From NCBI GenBank assembly GCA_023935145.1, contig CM043700.1, positions 69,376,620-69,440,619 on the forward strand: a stretch of 64,000 nt of DNA. The letters run 5' to 3'. Shown here piece after piece: positions 33,210 to 45,560 of the stretch. The translations under genes and the position numbers were made by a program. How positions within the stretch are numbered: the stretch's first letter is position 1; each line of letters starts with the position of its first letter. Below the pieces are notes generated by a model. That model did not search any database and had not been told where the DNA came from. It was given only the letters and a program-made list of their open reading frames with translations. The DNA comes from Bretschneidera sinensis. Lineage: Eukaryota; Streptophyta; Magnoliopsida; Brassicales; Akaniaceae.

Positions 33210-34486
33210 GTGAGGCAATTGGCAACTCAAAAACAACAGTTGATGACCTCACAAGATCAGTTCATGGCAGACGAAAGGCAATTTTGGACTGAGCTAAGAC
33301 AGACCACTGCAAAACACAAACAAGCCATTCAAAGGTTAGAAGTAAAAATGGGGCAATTGGCTAAAGAACTAAGTGGCAGAAAGCAAGGTGAGCTTCCGGC
33401 TCAAACATTACCTAACCCTGGAGGGCACCAGCAACTAAAGCCTGTCACAATCCTAAAAAATGGTAAGGTCATAGGAACCGATGAGTCTGCAAAAGCATCT
33501 CTAGAGAAACCAAAGGCATCAAAGGTAGGTGAGACAGAGAAGGTGAATGCACCACCCTTCCTGCAAAGGTTAGTAAAACAAAAGAAAGAAAATAAACTAC
33601 TTGATATCTTTGAAACTTTGAGGAAAGTAGAAATAAACATTCCCTTATTAGATGTAATTCAACAAATACCTGCTTATGCTAAATTTCTAAAATATTGTTG
33701 CACTCATAAGAGGAAGTTTCAGGAACATGAGACAGTAGCTCTAACAGAAGAGGTAAGTGTTGTGCTATTAAGAAAATTACCACCAAAACTGAAGGATCCG
33801 AGTAGTTTCACTATTCCCTGCAGGATAGGTGACCAGCTGTTTGAGCGGGCATTACTAGGTGTGGGAGCGGGAGTTAATCTACTACCATACACAGTATTCG
33901 AAACCCTAGGTTTGAGGGAGCTTCAACCAACTTTCATCACTTTGCAGTTGGCAGATAGAAGCATCAAAAGACCTAGAAGTATTCTTGAGGATGTCCTAGT
34001 AAAGGTAGGTGAGTTCATTCTACCTGCTGATTTCATTGTGTTAGATATGGAAGAATGCCTTATACCATTACCTCTGCCCATCATCTTAGAAATACCCTTC
34101 ATGAGAACCGTTAATACAAAAATTTGCGTGAAAAAGGGTATAGTAAGTATGAAGGTAAATGGTGAGAAAATAGAGTTCAAAATATTTGATGCATTAAAAC
34201 GACCTCAAGATGATATGGAATGCTTTAATGTATGTATCAAAAAAACTTTTGTTGAGCAAGCTTTTTAGGTTCATCACATTGATCCATTGGAGACTACCCT
34301 TACCCATGGTTTTACAAAAGTAGATATTGAGCAAGAACCTGAAGATGTTACTAATGACATCATTAAAGTTGTGCACCTCCTTGAGGCTTCTTTAAAACAT
34401 CCAAGTAAGTATGCTCCTCCATTTGAATCTCTCATACCTACTAATACTACTCTTCTACCTTCTATTGTCCAGGCACAACCTTTGAA
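33210..34486 (+). pseudogene. G3 gag C-terminus and protease, catalytic Asp lost
   Basis: An open stretch to 34268 holds a Gln-rich coiled-coil-like Gag tail (RQLATQKQQLMTSQDQFM), a linker, and an aspartic protease domain. The latter has FERALLGVGAGVNLLPYT where G2 and the family have ALLDLGA. The catalytic Asp is thus Gly and the enzyme would be dead. Flanking motifs LQLADRSIKRPRSILEDVLV and LPADFIVLDME are well kept. After a TAG at 34266 the frame goes on (HHIDPLETTLTHGFTKVD) to a TGA at about 34488. This linker leads to RT in the next frame. Confidence 0.85.
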
Positions 34487-36281
34487 TTGAAGCAGTTGCT
34501 AGAGCATTTAACTTATGTCTATTTGGGAGAGAAGAAGACATTACCTGTGATTATGGCTGCTAATTTGAGTGTTGGAGAAGAAGAGAAACTATTAAGAGTT
34601 CTTAGGGAGCATAGATCTGCCATTGGATGGACCATTGCTGACATCAAGGGGATAAGTCCAGCCAAGTGAATGCATTATATCTACCTTGAGGATAAAGCAA
34701 AGCCCACTCGCGATGCTTAAAGAAGACTTAACCTACACATAAAAGAGGTAGTAAAAGCCGAGGTATTAAAACTATTAGATGTTGGCATTATCTACCCCAT
34801 CTCAGACAGTAAATGGGTAAGTCCGATCCAAGTTGTTCCTAAAAAAAGTGGGATCACAGTGGTTAAGAATGAGGATGAGGAGCTCATACCTACAAGAAAA
34901 ACAACTAGTTAGAGGGTATGTATTAATTACTGAAGATTAAATAAGGTGACCAAAAAAGATCACTTCCCTTTGCCATTCATTGGTAAGATGTTAGAGAGAT
35001 TAGTAGGCCATAGCTATTATTGCTTCTTGGATGGGTATAGTGGGTATAACCAAATTGCCATAGAACCTGAGGATCAAGAAAAGACTACCTTCACATATCC
35101 TTTCGGTACATTTGCTTATCGAAGGATGTCATTCGGTTTATGCAACGCATTAGCCACCTTTCAAAGATGTATGATGAGAATATTTTTCGACATGGTGGAG
35201 AAATTCATTAAGGTATTCATGGATGATTTAAGTATTTTTTGTTCCAATTTCAATGAATGCCTAAATCATCTAGAGAGTGTCCTAAAGAGATGTGAAGAGA
35301 GCAACTTAGTGCTGAATTGGGAGAAATGTCACTTTATGGCTCAACAAGGCATTGTGTTGGGTCATTCCATCTCTAACAAAGGTATTGAGGTGGACAAGGC
35401 TAAAATAGACATCATTTCAAAGTTGTCTCTTCCTCTAATAGTCAAGGGAGTCAGAAGTTTCCTTGGACATACTGGATTCTACAGATGATTCATCAAGGAT
35501 TTCTCCAAGATCTCTAGACCTCTATGTGCATTGTTAGCTAAGGATACCAAGTTTGAATGGACTAATAACTGTATGAAAGCTTTCAACACATTGAAGGATG
35601 TGCTCACCTCGGCACCAATAATGATGGCACCAGATTGGAATCTTCCATTCGAGTTGATGTACAATGCCAGTGACTTTTCCTTGGGAGCTGTCTTAGGCCA
35701 GAGAGTCAATAAAGTACCTCATGCTATTTTCTATGCTTCTACAACTTTAAATGATGCTCAACTTAACTATTCGACTACTGAAAAAGGAATTGTTAGCTGT
35801 TATTTTTGCTTTAGAGAAGTTTAGATCATACATGGTTAGCTCTAAGGTCATTGTATTTACTGATCATGTTGCCTTGAGATATCTGTTTTCTAAGAAAAAT
35901 GCAAAGCCTAGGTTAATCATATGGGTACTCTTACTACAAGAGTTTGACTTGGAGATCAAAGATAAGAAGGGCAGTGGAAATGTGGTTGCAGATTACTTAT
36001 CAAGGCTACCTTATGAGGATGACAAAAATGAGCTACCTTTGAATGAGAACTTCCCCGATGAACAATTGTTCACACTAGAAATAACACTTCCATGGTATAT
36101 TGATATTGTAAATTATCTAACTACTAAGGTTTTTCCTCCAGGTGTGACTAGTCAAGGAAAGAAGCGGCTGATATCTATGTCTAGACACTACCATTGGGAT
36201 GACCCCTACCTATTCAAATTTTGTCCCGATCAAATCATCAGAAGGTGTGTCTCAAAAGAGGAGCACTTGAGCTTATTATAA
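34487..36281 (+). pseudogene. G3 reverse transcriptase and RNase H
   Basis: RT starts with SAIGWTIADIKGISPAK and PISDSKWVSPIQVVPKKSG. It keeps both catalytic motifs: YYCFLDGYSGYNQIAIEPED (near 35010-35070) and KVFMDDLSIF (near 35210-35240), the FMDD form usual for Athila. RNase H follows with MYNASDFSLGAVLGQR (35655-35705) and [15 protein letters not shown] (35970-36010). Stops fall near 34668, 34720, 34911, 34932 and 35486, and a frameshift near 35780 separates the two halves of RNase H ([16 protein letters not shown] resumes in another frame). The domain order and motifs are clear. Compared with G1 and G2 this is the part those elements have lost. Confidence 0.9.
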
Positions 36282-37444
36282 CATTGCCATCAGTTTACTT
36301 ATGGAGGACATTTTGGGGCCAAAAGAACAGCTTTTAAGGTATTACAATATGGTTTTTATTGGCCTACTCTATTTAAAGATGCCTTCTCATTTTGCAGCTC
36401 ATGTGATTGAAGCCAGCAGACAGGTAACATCTCATTCTGAAATCAGATGCCCTTACAAAATATTCATATAGTAGAACTTTTTAATGTATGGGGCATTGAT
36501 TTTATTGGTCCATTCCCCAACTCCTTTGGTTATTTACATATTCTTGTAGGTGTGGATTATGTGTCTAAATGGGTCGAGGCTGTCCCTTCAAGGACTAATG
36601 ATACAAAGTGGTTGTGAAGTTTTTACAGGATAACATCTTTACCTGCTTTGGGACTCCAAGAGCAATCATCAGTGATGGTGGCAGCCACTTTCATCATCAT
36701 TCTTTTGCCGCACTCATCAAAAAATATGGGATCACCCATAAAGTTGGCACTCCATATCACCCTCAGACTAGTGGCCAAGTGGAGATAAGTAACCGAGAAA
36801 TCAAAAGCATCCTAGAGAGGACCATGAATCATAATAGGAAGGATTGGTCTTTGTGACTGAATGATGCTCTATGGGTATATATGACAGCTTACAAGACACC
36901 AAATGGAATGTCTCCATACCGCTTAGTCTTTGGGAAAGCATGCCATTTTCCAGTGGAGCTAGAACATCAAGCATATTGGGCCATTAAGCAATTCAATTTT
37001 GACGTGAAACAAACGGGTGAGAAGAGGAGGCTGAACCTAAACGAGCTAGAAGAATTAAGGTATGATGCCCATGAGAACGCCAAACTCTACAAAGAAAGGA
37101 CAAAAGCCTATCATGATAGACAACTGATAAGGAAAAAGTTTTATGTGGGACAAAGGGTGTTGCTCTACAACTCAAGATTAAGACTATTCCCAGGCAAACT
37201 AAAGTCCCGATGGTCTGGTCCTTATATGATCACCAAGATCTTTCCTCATGGTGCTTTGGAGATTCATGGTTTAAACTACAATCAGACATTCATAGTAAAT
37301 GGACAAAGAGTTAAGCCATACCTTGATATAAACCTGCCTCCTAGAAATGAAGACTTGGCACTTCAATCTGTCCAGTATGTAGCTAAACCAAGAGTACTTG
37401 AGCCACATGAGGTGGGCTCTAAGTGCCCCCTTCAAAGAGAGTAG
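36282..37444 (+). pseudogene. G3 integrase
   Basis: A zinc-finger region has HCHQFTYGGHFGAKRTAFKV and a Cys pair in FCSSCD. The core shows [14 protein letters not shown] (first Asp), [12 protein letters not shown] (second Asp), [16 protein letters not shown] (third, Glu) and the C-terminal [17 protein letters not shown]. Stops or frame changes fall near 36281, 36410, 36605 and 36855. The final open frame runs from about 36881 to 37444. The catalytic triad is readable despite the breaks. After 37444 come 53 bp of element sequence and then copia element C1. Confidence 0.88.
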
Positions 37445-37497
37445 CACTGAAGCTACTATAGAGAGCACTTGAGCAGTTCCAAATTTGATAACCATGT

Positions 37498-38378
37498 TGT
37501 TGTTATTTGTCTTAGCATTAAACTGTTGCAAGGAAAGAGGAAAATTCAGCATGGAGTGCACACCAGGCCAAGCCGCGACCCTGCCTTGTCCAGGGTGTGG
37601 TGCCCAGCAAAGAAGAGTGCTGGAGGAGGGGGCAAGCCACAAAACTACCTTCCTAAGGCTGCGGCACCCATAATGGATGCAAGTGGAGGTGCTTCAGCCC
37701 TATTCCAGGCCGTAACACACCTTGTTTCAGGGCGCGGCGCTAGGCACACTGATGCACACATATTTCAGCCTTTAGTTGAGTTCGTGAGACATGATCAAAA
37801 TGCATAGGATCACTAAGGATTGATGGAAGGCCATGGTTAATTGGTCATCAAGATCTAAGGGCGGAGATTAACCCTCAAGATTGAATAAGAAGTTGGTGCA
37901 CTATATAAAGGGTCACCTAGCTTCAATCCCTAACAACTTGAGACACAATTGTGAATACAAGTGATGATCATACAAAAGAGTTAGTGCAAGTGTGAGAGTG
38001 CAAAGATATAAAACATAGAGAGGCACTAGAATAGACCAAAAAAAGAAAGGCTAGTTGTAAAGAGAGCAGTAGTATAGATAGTGGGTAGAGTGCTTTTGTT
38101 ATAGTTCTATCACTTTCTTTCTTTTCTTCTTGGTTCTTCAAGATCTTGGGTTTCTTGGAGAGGGTTGCTATATTTTGTAAAGAAATCCATTGATAAGATA
38201 GTGCAGAGAGCTCGGAGGAGCTCACGGGGACATAGGTATATTGCCGAACCTCGATAACAAATTTCTTGTGTTCTTTTCTTTCTTACTTTCGTTTGCTGTT
38301 TCATTTCATTACAAGTCATTCTAGACTTAGGTGTTTGGGGATCATCACCTGGGCATTCTTGTGAGGTCATTTCCAACA
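37498..38378 (+). repeat. C1 5' LTR (881 bp)
   Basis: It runs from tgttgttatttgtcttag to catttccaaca. A TATA-like ctatataaaggg lies at about 37902. It contains a GC-rich stretch near 37560-37740. Confidence 0.9.
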
Positions 38379-38379
38379 G

Positions 38380-38391
38380 TGGCATCAGAGC
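38380..38391 (+). other. C1 primer binding site (initiator tRNA-Met)
   Basis: TGGCATCAGAGC lies one base after the LTR end. It matches the usual TGGTATCAGAGC at 11 of 12 positions. Confidence 0.85.
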
Positions 38392-38623
38392 TTGCATAGC
38401 TGGGTATCGGAGCAAGAACAGAAGGTATCGGAGCAGGACTCCAAGAATCAAAGAACAAACTTCTTGGGTGATTCAAGAACGGAGTACAGATCAAGATCAG
38501 ATAGTATTCTTGAGGGATATTCAAGAATGGTGTTGAGATCCATATTCAATTGTGTTCTTGAGGTTTAGAAGAAGTTAGAAAGCATTTGTGGGTGCTGCAC
38601 AAATCTGGGATCATCTCCGCAAG

Positions 38624-39485
38624 ATGGGTTCAAATTTCGTTGTTGAGAAATTTGATGGAAATGGAGACTTTGCCCTTTGGAAGTGGAAGATCAAGGTTGT
38701 TCTTATGTAACAAAAGGTGGACTTGGCTATTAGAGAAGATGATGCTTTTCCGGTAAGTATCATGGAGGCCCAGCGGACTGAGATGAAGAAGATGACATAC
38801 AACACCATTTTCTTGCACATATTGGATAGTGTCACAGGGGAGTGCAGAGACTCGGAACATCCTGCTGTCATGTGGAAGAATCTAGATGACTTGTTTCTTA
38901 CTAAAACTCTCTTTAATAAGATTTATCTTCTTAAAAGAATCTTTGCTTTTAAAATGGATCCTAATAAAGAGTTGCAAGATAATCTTGATGTGTTTAATAA
39001 GCTAGTTCAAGATTTGAATAGCTGTAGCATTACATTTCCGGATGAACAATTGGATGTCATTTTGTTAAATTTTCTTCCTCATTGTTTTGATAATTTGATT
39101 AATGCTATTGAGTATGGAAGAGATACTTTAGCCAAGAAGATTGTGATTAATGCCGTAAGGGCACATGATTTCAAAGCCAAGCTGAGGGAGACATCGAGTG
39201 GAGAAGGGTTGTTCATTAGAGGAAGGCCAGCAACTCAGATTAGCAGTAGCACTCATGGAAACTACTAGGAGAAATCAAGAGGTAGAGGGCAGAGCCATGG
39301 GAAATCTCATTCCAAATCAAGATTTGGAGGAAAAAGATGCTTCTACTGCAACAAGGAGGGCCATTTCAAGAAAGATTGTAAGAAGAAGATGTGGGATGAG
39401 AGAAGAAGCCATACCAACAATGGAGAGGCTTTGGTTGCCAAAGGAAAATAGCAAGATGATGTTATTTTTGTGTGCTCAAATGTGA
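38624..39485 (+). pseudogene. C1 gag (copia UBN2 type) with CCHC knuckle
   Basis: ATG at 38624 opens MGSNFVVEKFDGNGDFALWK, with a stop at about 38709. The rest of the domain follows, including NTIFLHILDSVTGECRD, VMWKNLDDLFLTKTL and FKMDPNKELQDNLDVFNKL. After a stop near 39266 the Lys/Arg-rich part has an intact zinc knuckle CFYCNKEGHFKKDC at about 39331-39372. This is the nucleocapsid part of copia polyproteins. The start is chosen because it gives the canonical N-terminus just after the leader. Confidence 0.85.
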
Positions 39486-40922
39486 GCAGGAGGCAAGGCA
39501 ACAAGAAATGGATTCTGGATTTCGGGTGCACTTATCACATGTGCCCTCACAAGGAATGGTTCAAGAATTTCAAGGAGATCAATAATAGAAGGGTTTTCTT
39601 GGGGAATGACAATTCTTACCAAGTGAGGGGGAAATAAGACATCTAGCTGAGGATGTTTGATGGAGTCACAAGGCTGCTGCGGAATGTGAGGTATCTTCCG
39701 AACTTGAAGAGGAATTTGATCTCATTGGGGCAGCTGGATTCCATGGGGTATACATATAAGGCAGAGGGAGGAAAGATCAAGGTGACCAAGGGATCTTTGG
39801 TAGTGATCAAAACAACAATAAAAGATGGACTTTATGAGATGATCGGAGAAACAGAAATCAAGGATCAAGCAGCAAGCTTGATGGCTGAGATGGATAGGGC
39901 AACCCTTTAGCACACTCGCTTGGGACACATGAGCGAAAAGGGCCTACAAGTCCTTAGAAAGGATGGTCTACTTGGTAATGACAAAGTAGAGAAATTGGAT
40001 TTCTGCGAGTGTTGCATTCTTGAGAAGCAACACCAGGTCAGCTTCAACACCAGAGTGCACAAGTCTAAGGGCATTCTTGACTACATTCATTTGGACCATT
40101 GGGGACTAGCAAGAACACCAACACAGGGAGGTAACTTTTACTTTCTGTCTTTAATTGATGATTATTCAAGAAAGGTTTGGGTGTATTTGCTTAAAAATAA
40201 ATCATATGCCTTGAATAAATTTGTTGTGTGGAAAAAGTTGCTGGAGACTCAAACGGGTAGGGTAGTTAAGGCTTTACGAACTGATAATGGCTTAGAATTT
40301 TGTAATAAGGATTTTGATAAATTCTGTGAATTAAATAGAATTCTAAGACATAGAATGATTGTAAAAACACCTCAGCAAAATGGAGTTGCTGAGAGGATGA
40401 ATAGAACCCTTATTGAAAAAGTTTGGTGCATGTTAATAGGATCCGGTTTACCAAAATATTTTTTTGGGAAAAGCTGTGTCTACAACTGCATACTTGGTTA
40501 ATAGATCACTCTCTAGAGCTTTAGAGCTCAAGACTCCTATGGAGATGTGGAATGGGAAACCCCCTAAGTTAAACAACCTTAGGACTTTTGGGTGTGCTGC
40601 ATACGCACATCAAAAGGATGATAAACTTAACCCAAGGTCTAGAAAATGTGTGTTTCTAGGGTATGGTGATGGGGTTAAGGGATATAGGTTGTGGTCCTTA
40701 GAACCTAAAGGAATGGAACTCATTATAAGTAGGGATGTTATTTTTAATGAATTGTTATTTCCCTACTTAGAGAAAACTAACCCTACAGGAGCTAGTGAGC
40801 AAACTAGTCCAGAATTTGTGGAGCATCGCATCAAGGAGAATTCGGTTCAGGTAGAGCAAGGAAAGCAAAAGGGTTCCGACCAGGTAGAGCCTATTGATGA
40901 AGGCCAAGCTCAGGGCACTTAA
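39486..40922 (+). pseudogene. C1 protease and integrase
   Basis: Protease shows WILDFGCTYHMCPHKEWF near 39510-39560; the family has DSG, so the Ser is Phe here. The GAG-pre-integrase domain has GLYEMIGETEIK and HTRLGHMSEKGLQVL with ECCILEKQH (HHCC zinc site). The integrase core has DYIHLDHWG, ALRTDNGLEFC and TPQQNGVAERMNRTLIEKV, giving all three acidic residues. Stops fall near 39636 and 39908, and there is a frameshift near 40470. The C-terminal part (FGCAAYAHQKDDKLNPRSRK, GYGDGVKGYRLWSLEPK) is typical of Tork/Tnt1-like elements. Confidence 0.87.
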
Positions 40923-40997
40923 GAGGAGACTAAACAAGAAGAGGTTGATGCGGCAAGTTAGAATGACTACCAGCTCACAAGGGACCGGGGAAAAAAG

Positions 40998-42630
40998 GTG
41001 GTTAGACCACCTTTGAGATATGGGTTTGCGGATGCTAATGTAGTAGTTCCTTGGATAGAAGGAGAGGTTGAACTAGAAACTTACATAGATGCCATAGAGT
41101 GTAAGGATTCATCAAAGTGGCAGCTAGCTATGGAGGAAGAAATGGATTCTTTGAGAAAGAACAACTATTGGGAATTGGTGCCCAAACCAGAAAAATAGAG
41201 AGTTGTGGATTGTAGATGGATCTACAATATCAAAGAAGGGAACACTCCAGGGGATGAAGTCCGGTATTAAGCTAGGCTGGTGGTGAAGGGGTTCACACAA
41301 AAAAAGATTTCATCAAAATCTTCTCACTGATTGTGAAGTACAAGATGATACGGATAGTATTGGCAGTGGTGGTCCAATTTGATTGGGAAATCGAGCAAAT
41401 AGATGTGAAGACAGTGTTCTTACATGGAAGGCTTGATGAGACCATCTACATGAGGTAACCAGAAGACTATAAGGAAGGAAGGCAGGGAGAGTTGGTGTAC
41501 AAATTAAAGAAATCTCTCTATGGCCTGAAGCAATCACCTCGGCAATGGAATAAGAGGTTTGATTACTCTGTACCCAGCTTGGGTTTCATGAGGAGCTAAT
41601 ATGATTCGTGCTTGTATTACAAGGGGTATAAGGTGGAGGAAGTGGTGATCATCCTGATCTATGTTGATAATATGTTGCTGGTTAGGAGCAACATAGAGAG
41701 GATAAAAGAATTGAAGTCTCAACTCAGTAAGGAGTTTGAGATGAAGGATCTTAGCCATGCACATAAGATCTTTGGGATGTGTATCTTCCGAGAAAGGGAG
41801 AGAAACAAATTGAAGATCTCTCAAACTTCCTACTTATTGAAGATGATATCTAAGTTATCTATGGAAGATAGCAAACCAGTGAAGGTTCCCCTTGCTGGTC
41901 ATTTCAAGTTCTCCAGCGATCAATGTTCGAGATCGGAGGCAGAGAAGAAGGAAATGGAAAAGGTCCCTTACTCTAGTGCAGGTGGTTCTGTAATGTTCAC
42001 CATGGTAAGCACTAGACCTGATATTGCTCATGCAATAAGTGTTCTTAATAGGTTTATGAGTAATCCCAGAAAGGATCATTGGCTTGGGATGAAGTGGTTG
42101 CTAAGGTACTTGAAGGGAAGCCCAGAAGTAGGGCTGATTTATGAGAAGAGGGGTAAGTCCATCTATCTTGAGGGTTATGCGGATTCGGACTATGGAGTAG
42201 ACTGGGATAAAAGAAGATCGATTACCTCATATTTCTTTAACTTAAATGGATGTTGTGTAAGTTAAAAGGCTCAGTTACAGCCTGTGGTAGCACTCTCAAT
42301 AATCGAGGCTGCGTACATAGCGGCTACGGAAGCCATCAAGGAGGCTATGTGGTGCAAAGGGTTGTTGGAAGAGTTGAAGGTACTAGAAAAGCAGGTTGTG
42401 GTGTATTCGGATAGCTAAAGTGCATTGTATTTGTGCAAGAATCCGGTGTTCTATGAGAGGACAAAGATCATGCATGTTCGGTACCATTTCAATTGAGAAA
42501 ATGTTACGAAAGGATGCATCCATGTGGACAAGGTAGCCACGGAAAAAAACCCTGTGGATTTAGGTACTAAAGTTCTACCTCTAAGTAAGTTTAATCATTG
42601 GCTTGGACTACTTAGGATTGGAGTCAGTTG
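40998..42630 (+). pseudogene. C1 reverse transcriptase and RNase H
   Basis: RT begins with ECKDSSKWQLAMEEEMDSLR and passes VKTVFLHGRLDETIYMR and KKSLYGLKQSPRQW. The catalytic motif reads LIYVDNMLLV, where YVDD is expected, so the second Asp is Asn. RNase H follows with GYADSDYGVDWDKRRS (42175-42225), EAAYIAATEAIKEA and SALYLCKNPVFYERTKIM, to the C-terminal NPVDLGTKVLPLSKF near 42550-42600. Stops fall near 41197, 41270, 41458, 41597, 42263 and 42416, with a frame change around 41300. The enzyme would be inactive. Confidence 0.87.
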
Positions 42631-42698
42631 ATATAATGACACAAGATGAGTTTGGATACTGAGTTCTCTGCACAATGGGTTCAGGTTTAATCGTTTAG

Positions 42699-42712
42699 AC
42701 AAAGGTAGAGAT
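42699..42712 (+). other. C1 polypurine tract
   Basis: The stretch acaaaggtagagat lies immediately before the right LTR start TGTTGG, where copia elements carry a ggtggagat-type tract. Confidence 0.7.
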
Positions 42713-43577
42713 TGTTGGTATTTGTCTTAGCATTAAACGGTTACAAGGAAGGAGGAAAATTTAGCATGGAGTGCACACCAGGCCAAGTCGCGGCCCTGCC
42801 TTGTCCAAGGTGCGGGGCCTAGTAAAGAGGAGTACTGGAGGAGGGGGCAAGCCGTGGCGCTGCCTCCCCAAGGCCGTGGCGCCCAGAATGGATTCAAGTG
42901 GAGGTGCTTCAGCCTTATTCCGGGCCACAGCACACCTTGTTTCAGGCCGTGGTGCTAGGCACACTGATGCACACATATTTCAGCCTTTAGTTTAGTTTGT
43001 GAGACGTGATCAAAACACATAGGATCACTAAAGATTGATGGAGGGCCATGGTTAATTGGTCATCAAGATCTAAAGGTGGAGATTAACCCTCAAGATTGAA
43101 CAAGAAGTTGGTGTACTATATAAAGGCTCACCTAGCTTTAATCCCTAACAACTTGAGACACAATTGTGAATACAAGTGATCATCATACAAGAGAGTTAGT
43201 GCAAATTTGAGAGTGCAAGGACACAAAACACAAAGAGGCACTAGAAAGGCTGGTTATAAAGAAAGAAGTAGTATAGATAGTGGGTAGAGTGCTTTTGTAA
43301 TAGTTCTATCACTTTGTTTCTTCTCTTCTTGTTTCTTCAAGATCTTGAGTTTCTTGGAGAGGGTTGCTGTATTTTGTAATGAACTCCATTAATAAGATAG
43401 TGCAGAGAGCTTGGAGGAGCTCACAGGGACATAGGCACATTGCCAAACCTCGATAATAAATTGCTTGTGTTCTTTTCTTTCTTGCTTTCATTTGCTGTTT
43501 CATTTCATTACAAGTCATTCTAGACTTGGGTGTTTCGAGATCATCACCTGAGCATTCTTGTGAGGTGATTTCCAACA
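42713..43577 (+). repeat. C1 3' LTR (865 bp)
   Basis: It runs from tgttggtatttgtcttag to gatttccaaca and is followed by the target copy catgt. Relative to the left LTR it lacks a 16 bp stretch (left copy near 38030-38050). Confidence 0.9.
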
Positions 43578-43902
43578 CATGTAGCTCAAGCACCTCTATT
43601 GAGGTCAGTAGTACTGAGGCCACTGAAGTACGGTATGGTTGTATTATTGTTAATTATTCTCATTATTTTATCCACTTAGTCCTTTTAGAGTTTATTTTTC
43701 ATACTTACTGCCTTGTGCTCGAGCGCACTCTCGCCCTGCGCTCCATAGCACGTGAGCACAGCACAACCATGCACACACTTGCGCATAAGTGTGATCGAGC
43801 GCACTTTCCATGAGCTCGAGCTTACTTGGGGCAGAAAGTCACGTGTTAAGTTGAAAAACACCTGATTTTGTTAAACTGTTTACATTTACTCTCCCTCACA
43901 CA

Positions 43903-43907
<5 letters not shown>

Positions 43908-43943
<36 letters not shown>
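43908..43943. repeat. (TC)n microsatellite
   Basis: About 18 uninterrupted TC units lie in the 3' part of G3 after the C1 insertion. A serine/leucine-rich reading frame across it is an artefact. Confidence 0.95.
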
Positions 43944-43947
<4 letters not shown>

Positions 43948-44082
43948 TTTCCATCTCGCACAGCACTCTCACTCTCACTCCATCTCATCTCCCATAACAC
44001 CAACCCTCCCCCATCCCACATTTCATTCACTTATCATTATTATCATTCCCCCTTACACAACCAATCACATTCACGTGCATAC

Positions 44083-45560
44083 TAGGTATGCCGGTACCCG
44101 TTTTTTCTTTTCTACTTAGTTTATTACCACCCAAAATTGCACACATTTTGGATTTATATTTTACTAATTATTTGCATATATTGTGTGTTGTGTTGGTTGT
44201 ATTTCATTTTTGCAGGAGGTTAAGATCGTGTCAGGGTGCTGCCCACAGCTTCCAATGTTTGTCGCCTACAAACTGTTTGATAGATTGCCTGACCCAGTGC
44301 GCTCGAGTGCAAGGCCTCTGTGATCGAGCGCAGGTCACCAAGTGCGACCAAGCGCACCTCAGTTGTGATTGAGCGCAAATTGGATAAAAGCTAGCCCAAG
44401 TTGCCTCCACTTCTCGAGCCTCCAGCAGCCACCCCCAGACATCCCGCCCTAGTTTCGAACAAAGAGAAATCTTGTTCGAGACTACTTTCAATATCGATGC
44501 TGATTTCAAGAGCTTAGACACCACTTGATGGGTGGTTCAAGAATTCAAGAACTAGGGACTGAAGCGGCTGTTTAAGCCTGTTTGTTTGGCTACATACACT
44601 CGATTTGTAGTCCAGTTCCACGAGAACTTATCCTTCGACTGCAATAGACAGGAGATCTTATTTTCCTCAGTCCAGGGCAAGTTCATCAAGGTGACCATTG
44701 TTGACATCACTGCTGCTCTTCACTGTTGTGATGAGGCCCTCCCGAGGACACTCAGATGGAGGAGCAGCCAAAGCCCTTTCCTCTGCCCCACATCATTAAA
44801 TAAATGTGTGCAGGCTAGTACGCTGATTGGCACAATAATACTGGGAGCCGGTCCAAGTTGCCTCCACGACTTTGGCTCGTGGACTCCATCCTCCAGCGCA
44901 ATGTGTGCCCATTGGGGCACAAGACCCATAGAAGGGACCAGTTCTTACAGACCATATACGCATTCTACCGTGGACATTGGTATTCCATTCCAACTGTCAT
45001 ATGGAGCCAAATCCATAAGTTTTGGGACCATGTCCATGGCTGCCAGACCACCACGGCAAATGCATGGGGGCTACCTTTCCCGTTCCTCCTCAGCTAAATC
45101 TTCAAGAAGAAGGGGATCAAGGGCTCCTCCATTAATGGACCAGTGAGTGATCACCTATTCTTTGGGAGGAGCCAGTGGAGTCTGAGCCAGTCCCACATGC
45201 CCTGAGGACCTCGATGGCATGTACTTGTTGATGAGCCAGTAGAGGATGATCCTATGGACACCGAGCACCTTACAGAGAGCCCTACTTGGGAGAAGGACCA
45301 GCCAGACATAGGGTCCACTGAGTACCAGCACCTTTTAGAGGAGCTGTCTTCTTTTCGATGTGAGCTCTCTGACATCTGCCAGGAGGATAGGGAGGAGACC
45401 CTGTTGGTACATCAGTGCATAGATGGCTTGGAAGCAGGCTTTGCGAGATAGGAGGCGATGCTCCAGGCCATCCTTGATCGACTACCTCCCGCACCAGGCA
45501 CCTCTTCGATTGCACCACCTGGAGACCAGCAATGAGAGCGGTACCCTGTTTGGCTGAAGA
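44083..45560 (+). pseudogene. G3 extra 3' ORF (Athila env-like/ORF region)
   Basis: Between integrase and the 3' LTR lies decayed coding sequence. The best part is a frame around 44490-44760, read with stops removed: DADFKSLDTT, WVVQEFKN, LKRLFKPVCLATYTRFVVQF, HENLSFDCNRQEILF and FIKVTIVDITAALHCCDEA. This resembles the accessory domain of Athila/Tat elements (a FY..L / V.G..I.VTP.DI..AL pattern). A second part, near 45230-45540, is Glu-rich (LLEELSSFRCELSDICQEDR) and could be a coiled coil. No signal peptide or fusion segment is seen, so 'env-like' is only positional. A possible donor ag/gtatgc (44083-44089) and acceptor tttttgcag/gagg (about 44208-44218) flank a noncoding gap. Confidence 0.5.

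Larger units (their letters stand above)
37498..43577 (+). mobile_element. C1: Tork-type Ty1/copia element nested in G3
   Basis: A complete 6080 bp element with a perfect target duplication catgt (37493-37497 and 43578-43582). LTRs of 881 and 865 bp begin TGTTG and end CCAACA. It has an initiator-Met primer site, gag, protease, integrase, RT, RNase H and a purine tract, in copia order (integrase before RT). The LTRs differ at roughly 8-10% by hand count plus a 16 bp gap. S2 at 60779 is a relative. Confidence 0.92.

Noticed and set aside
43868..44119. Ser/Leu-rich signal-peptide-like reading frame
   Set aside because: It is made by the TC microsatellite and flanking pyrimidine-rich sequence.
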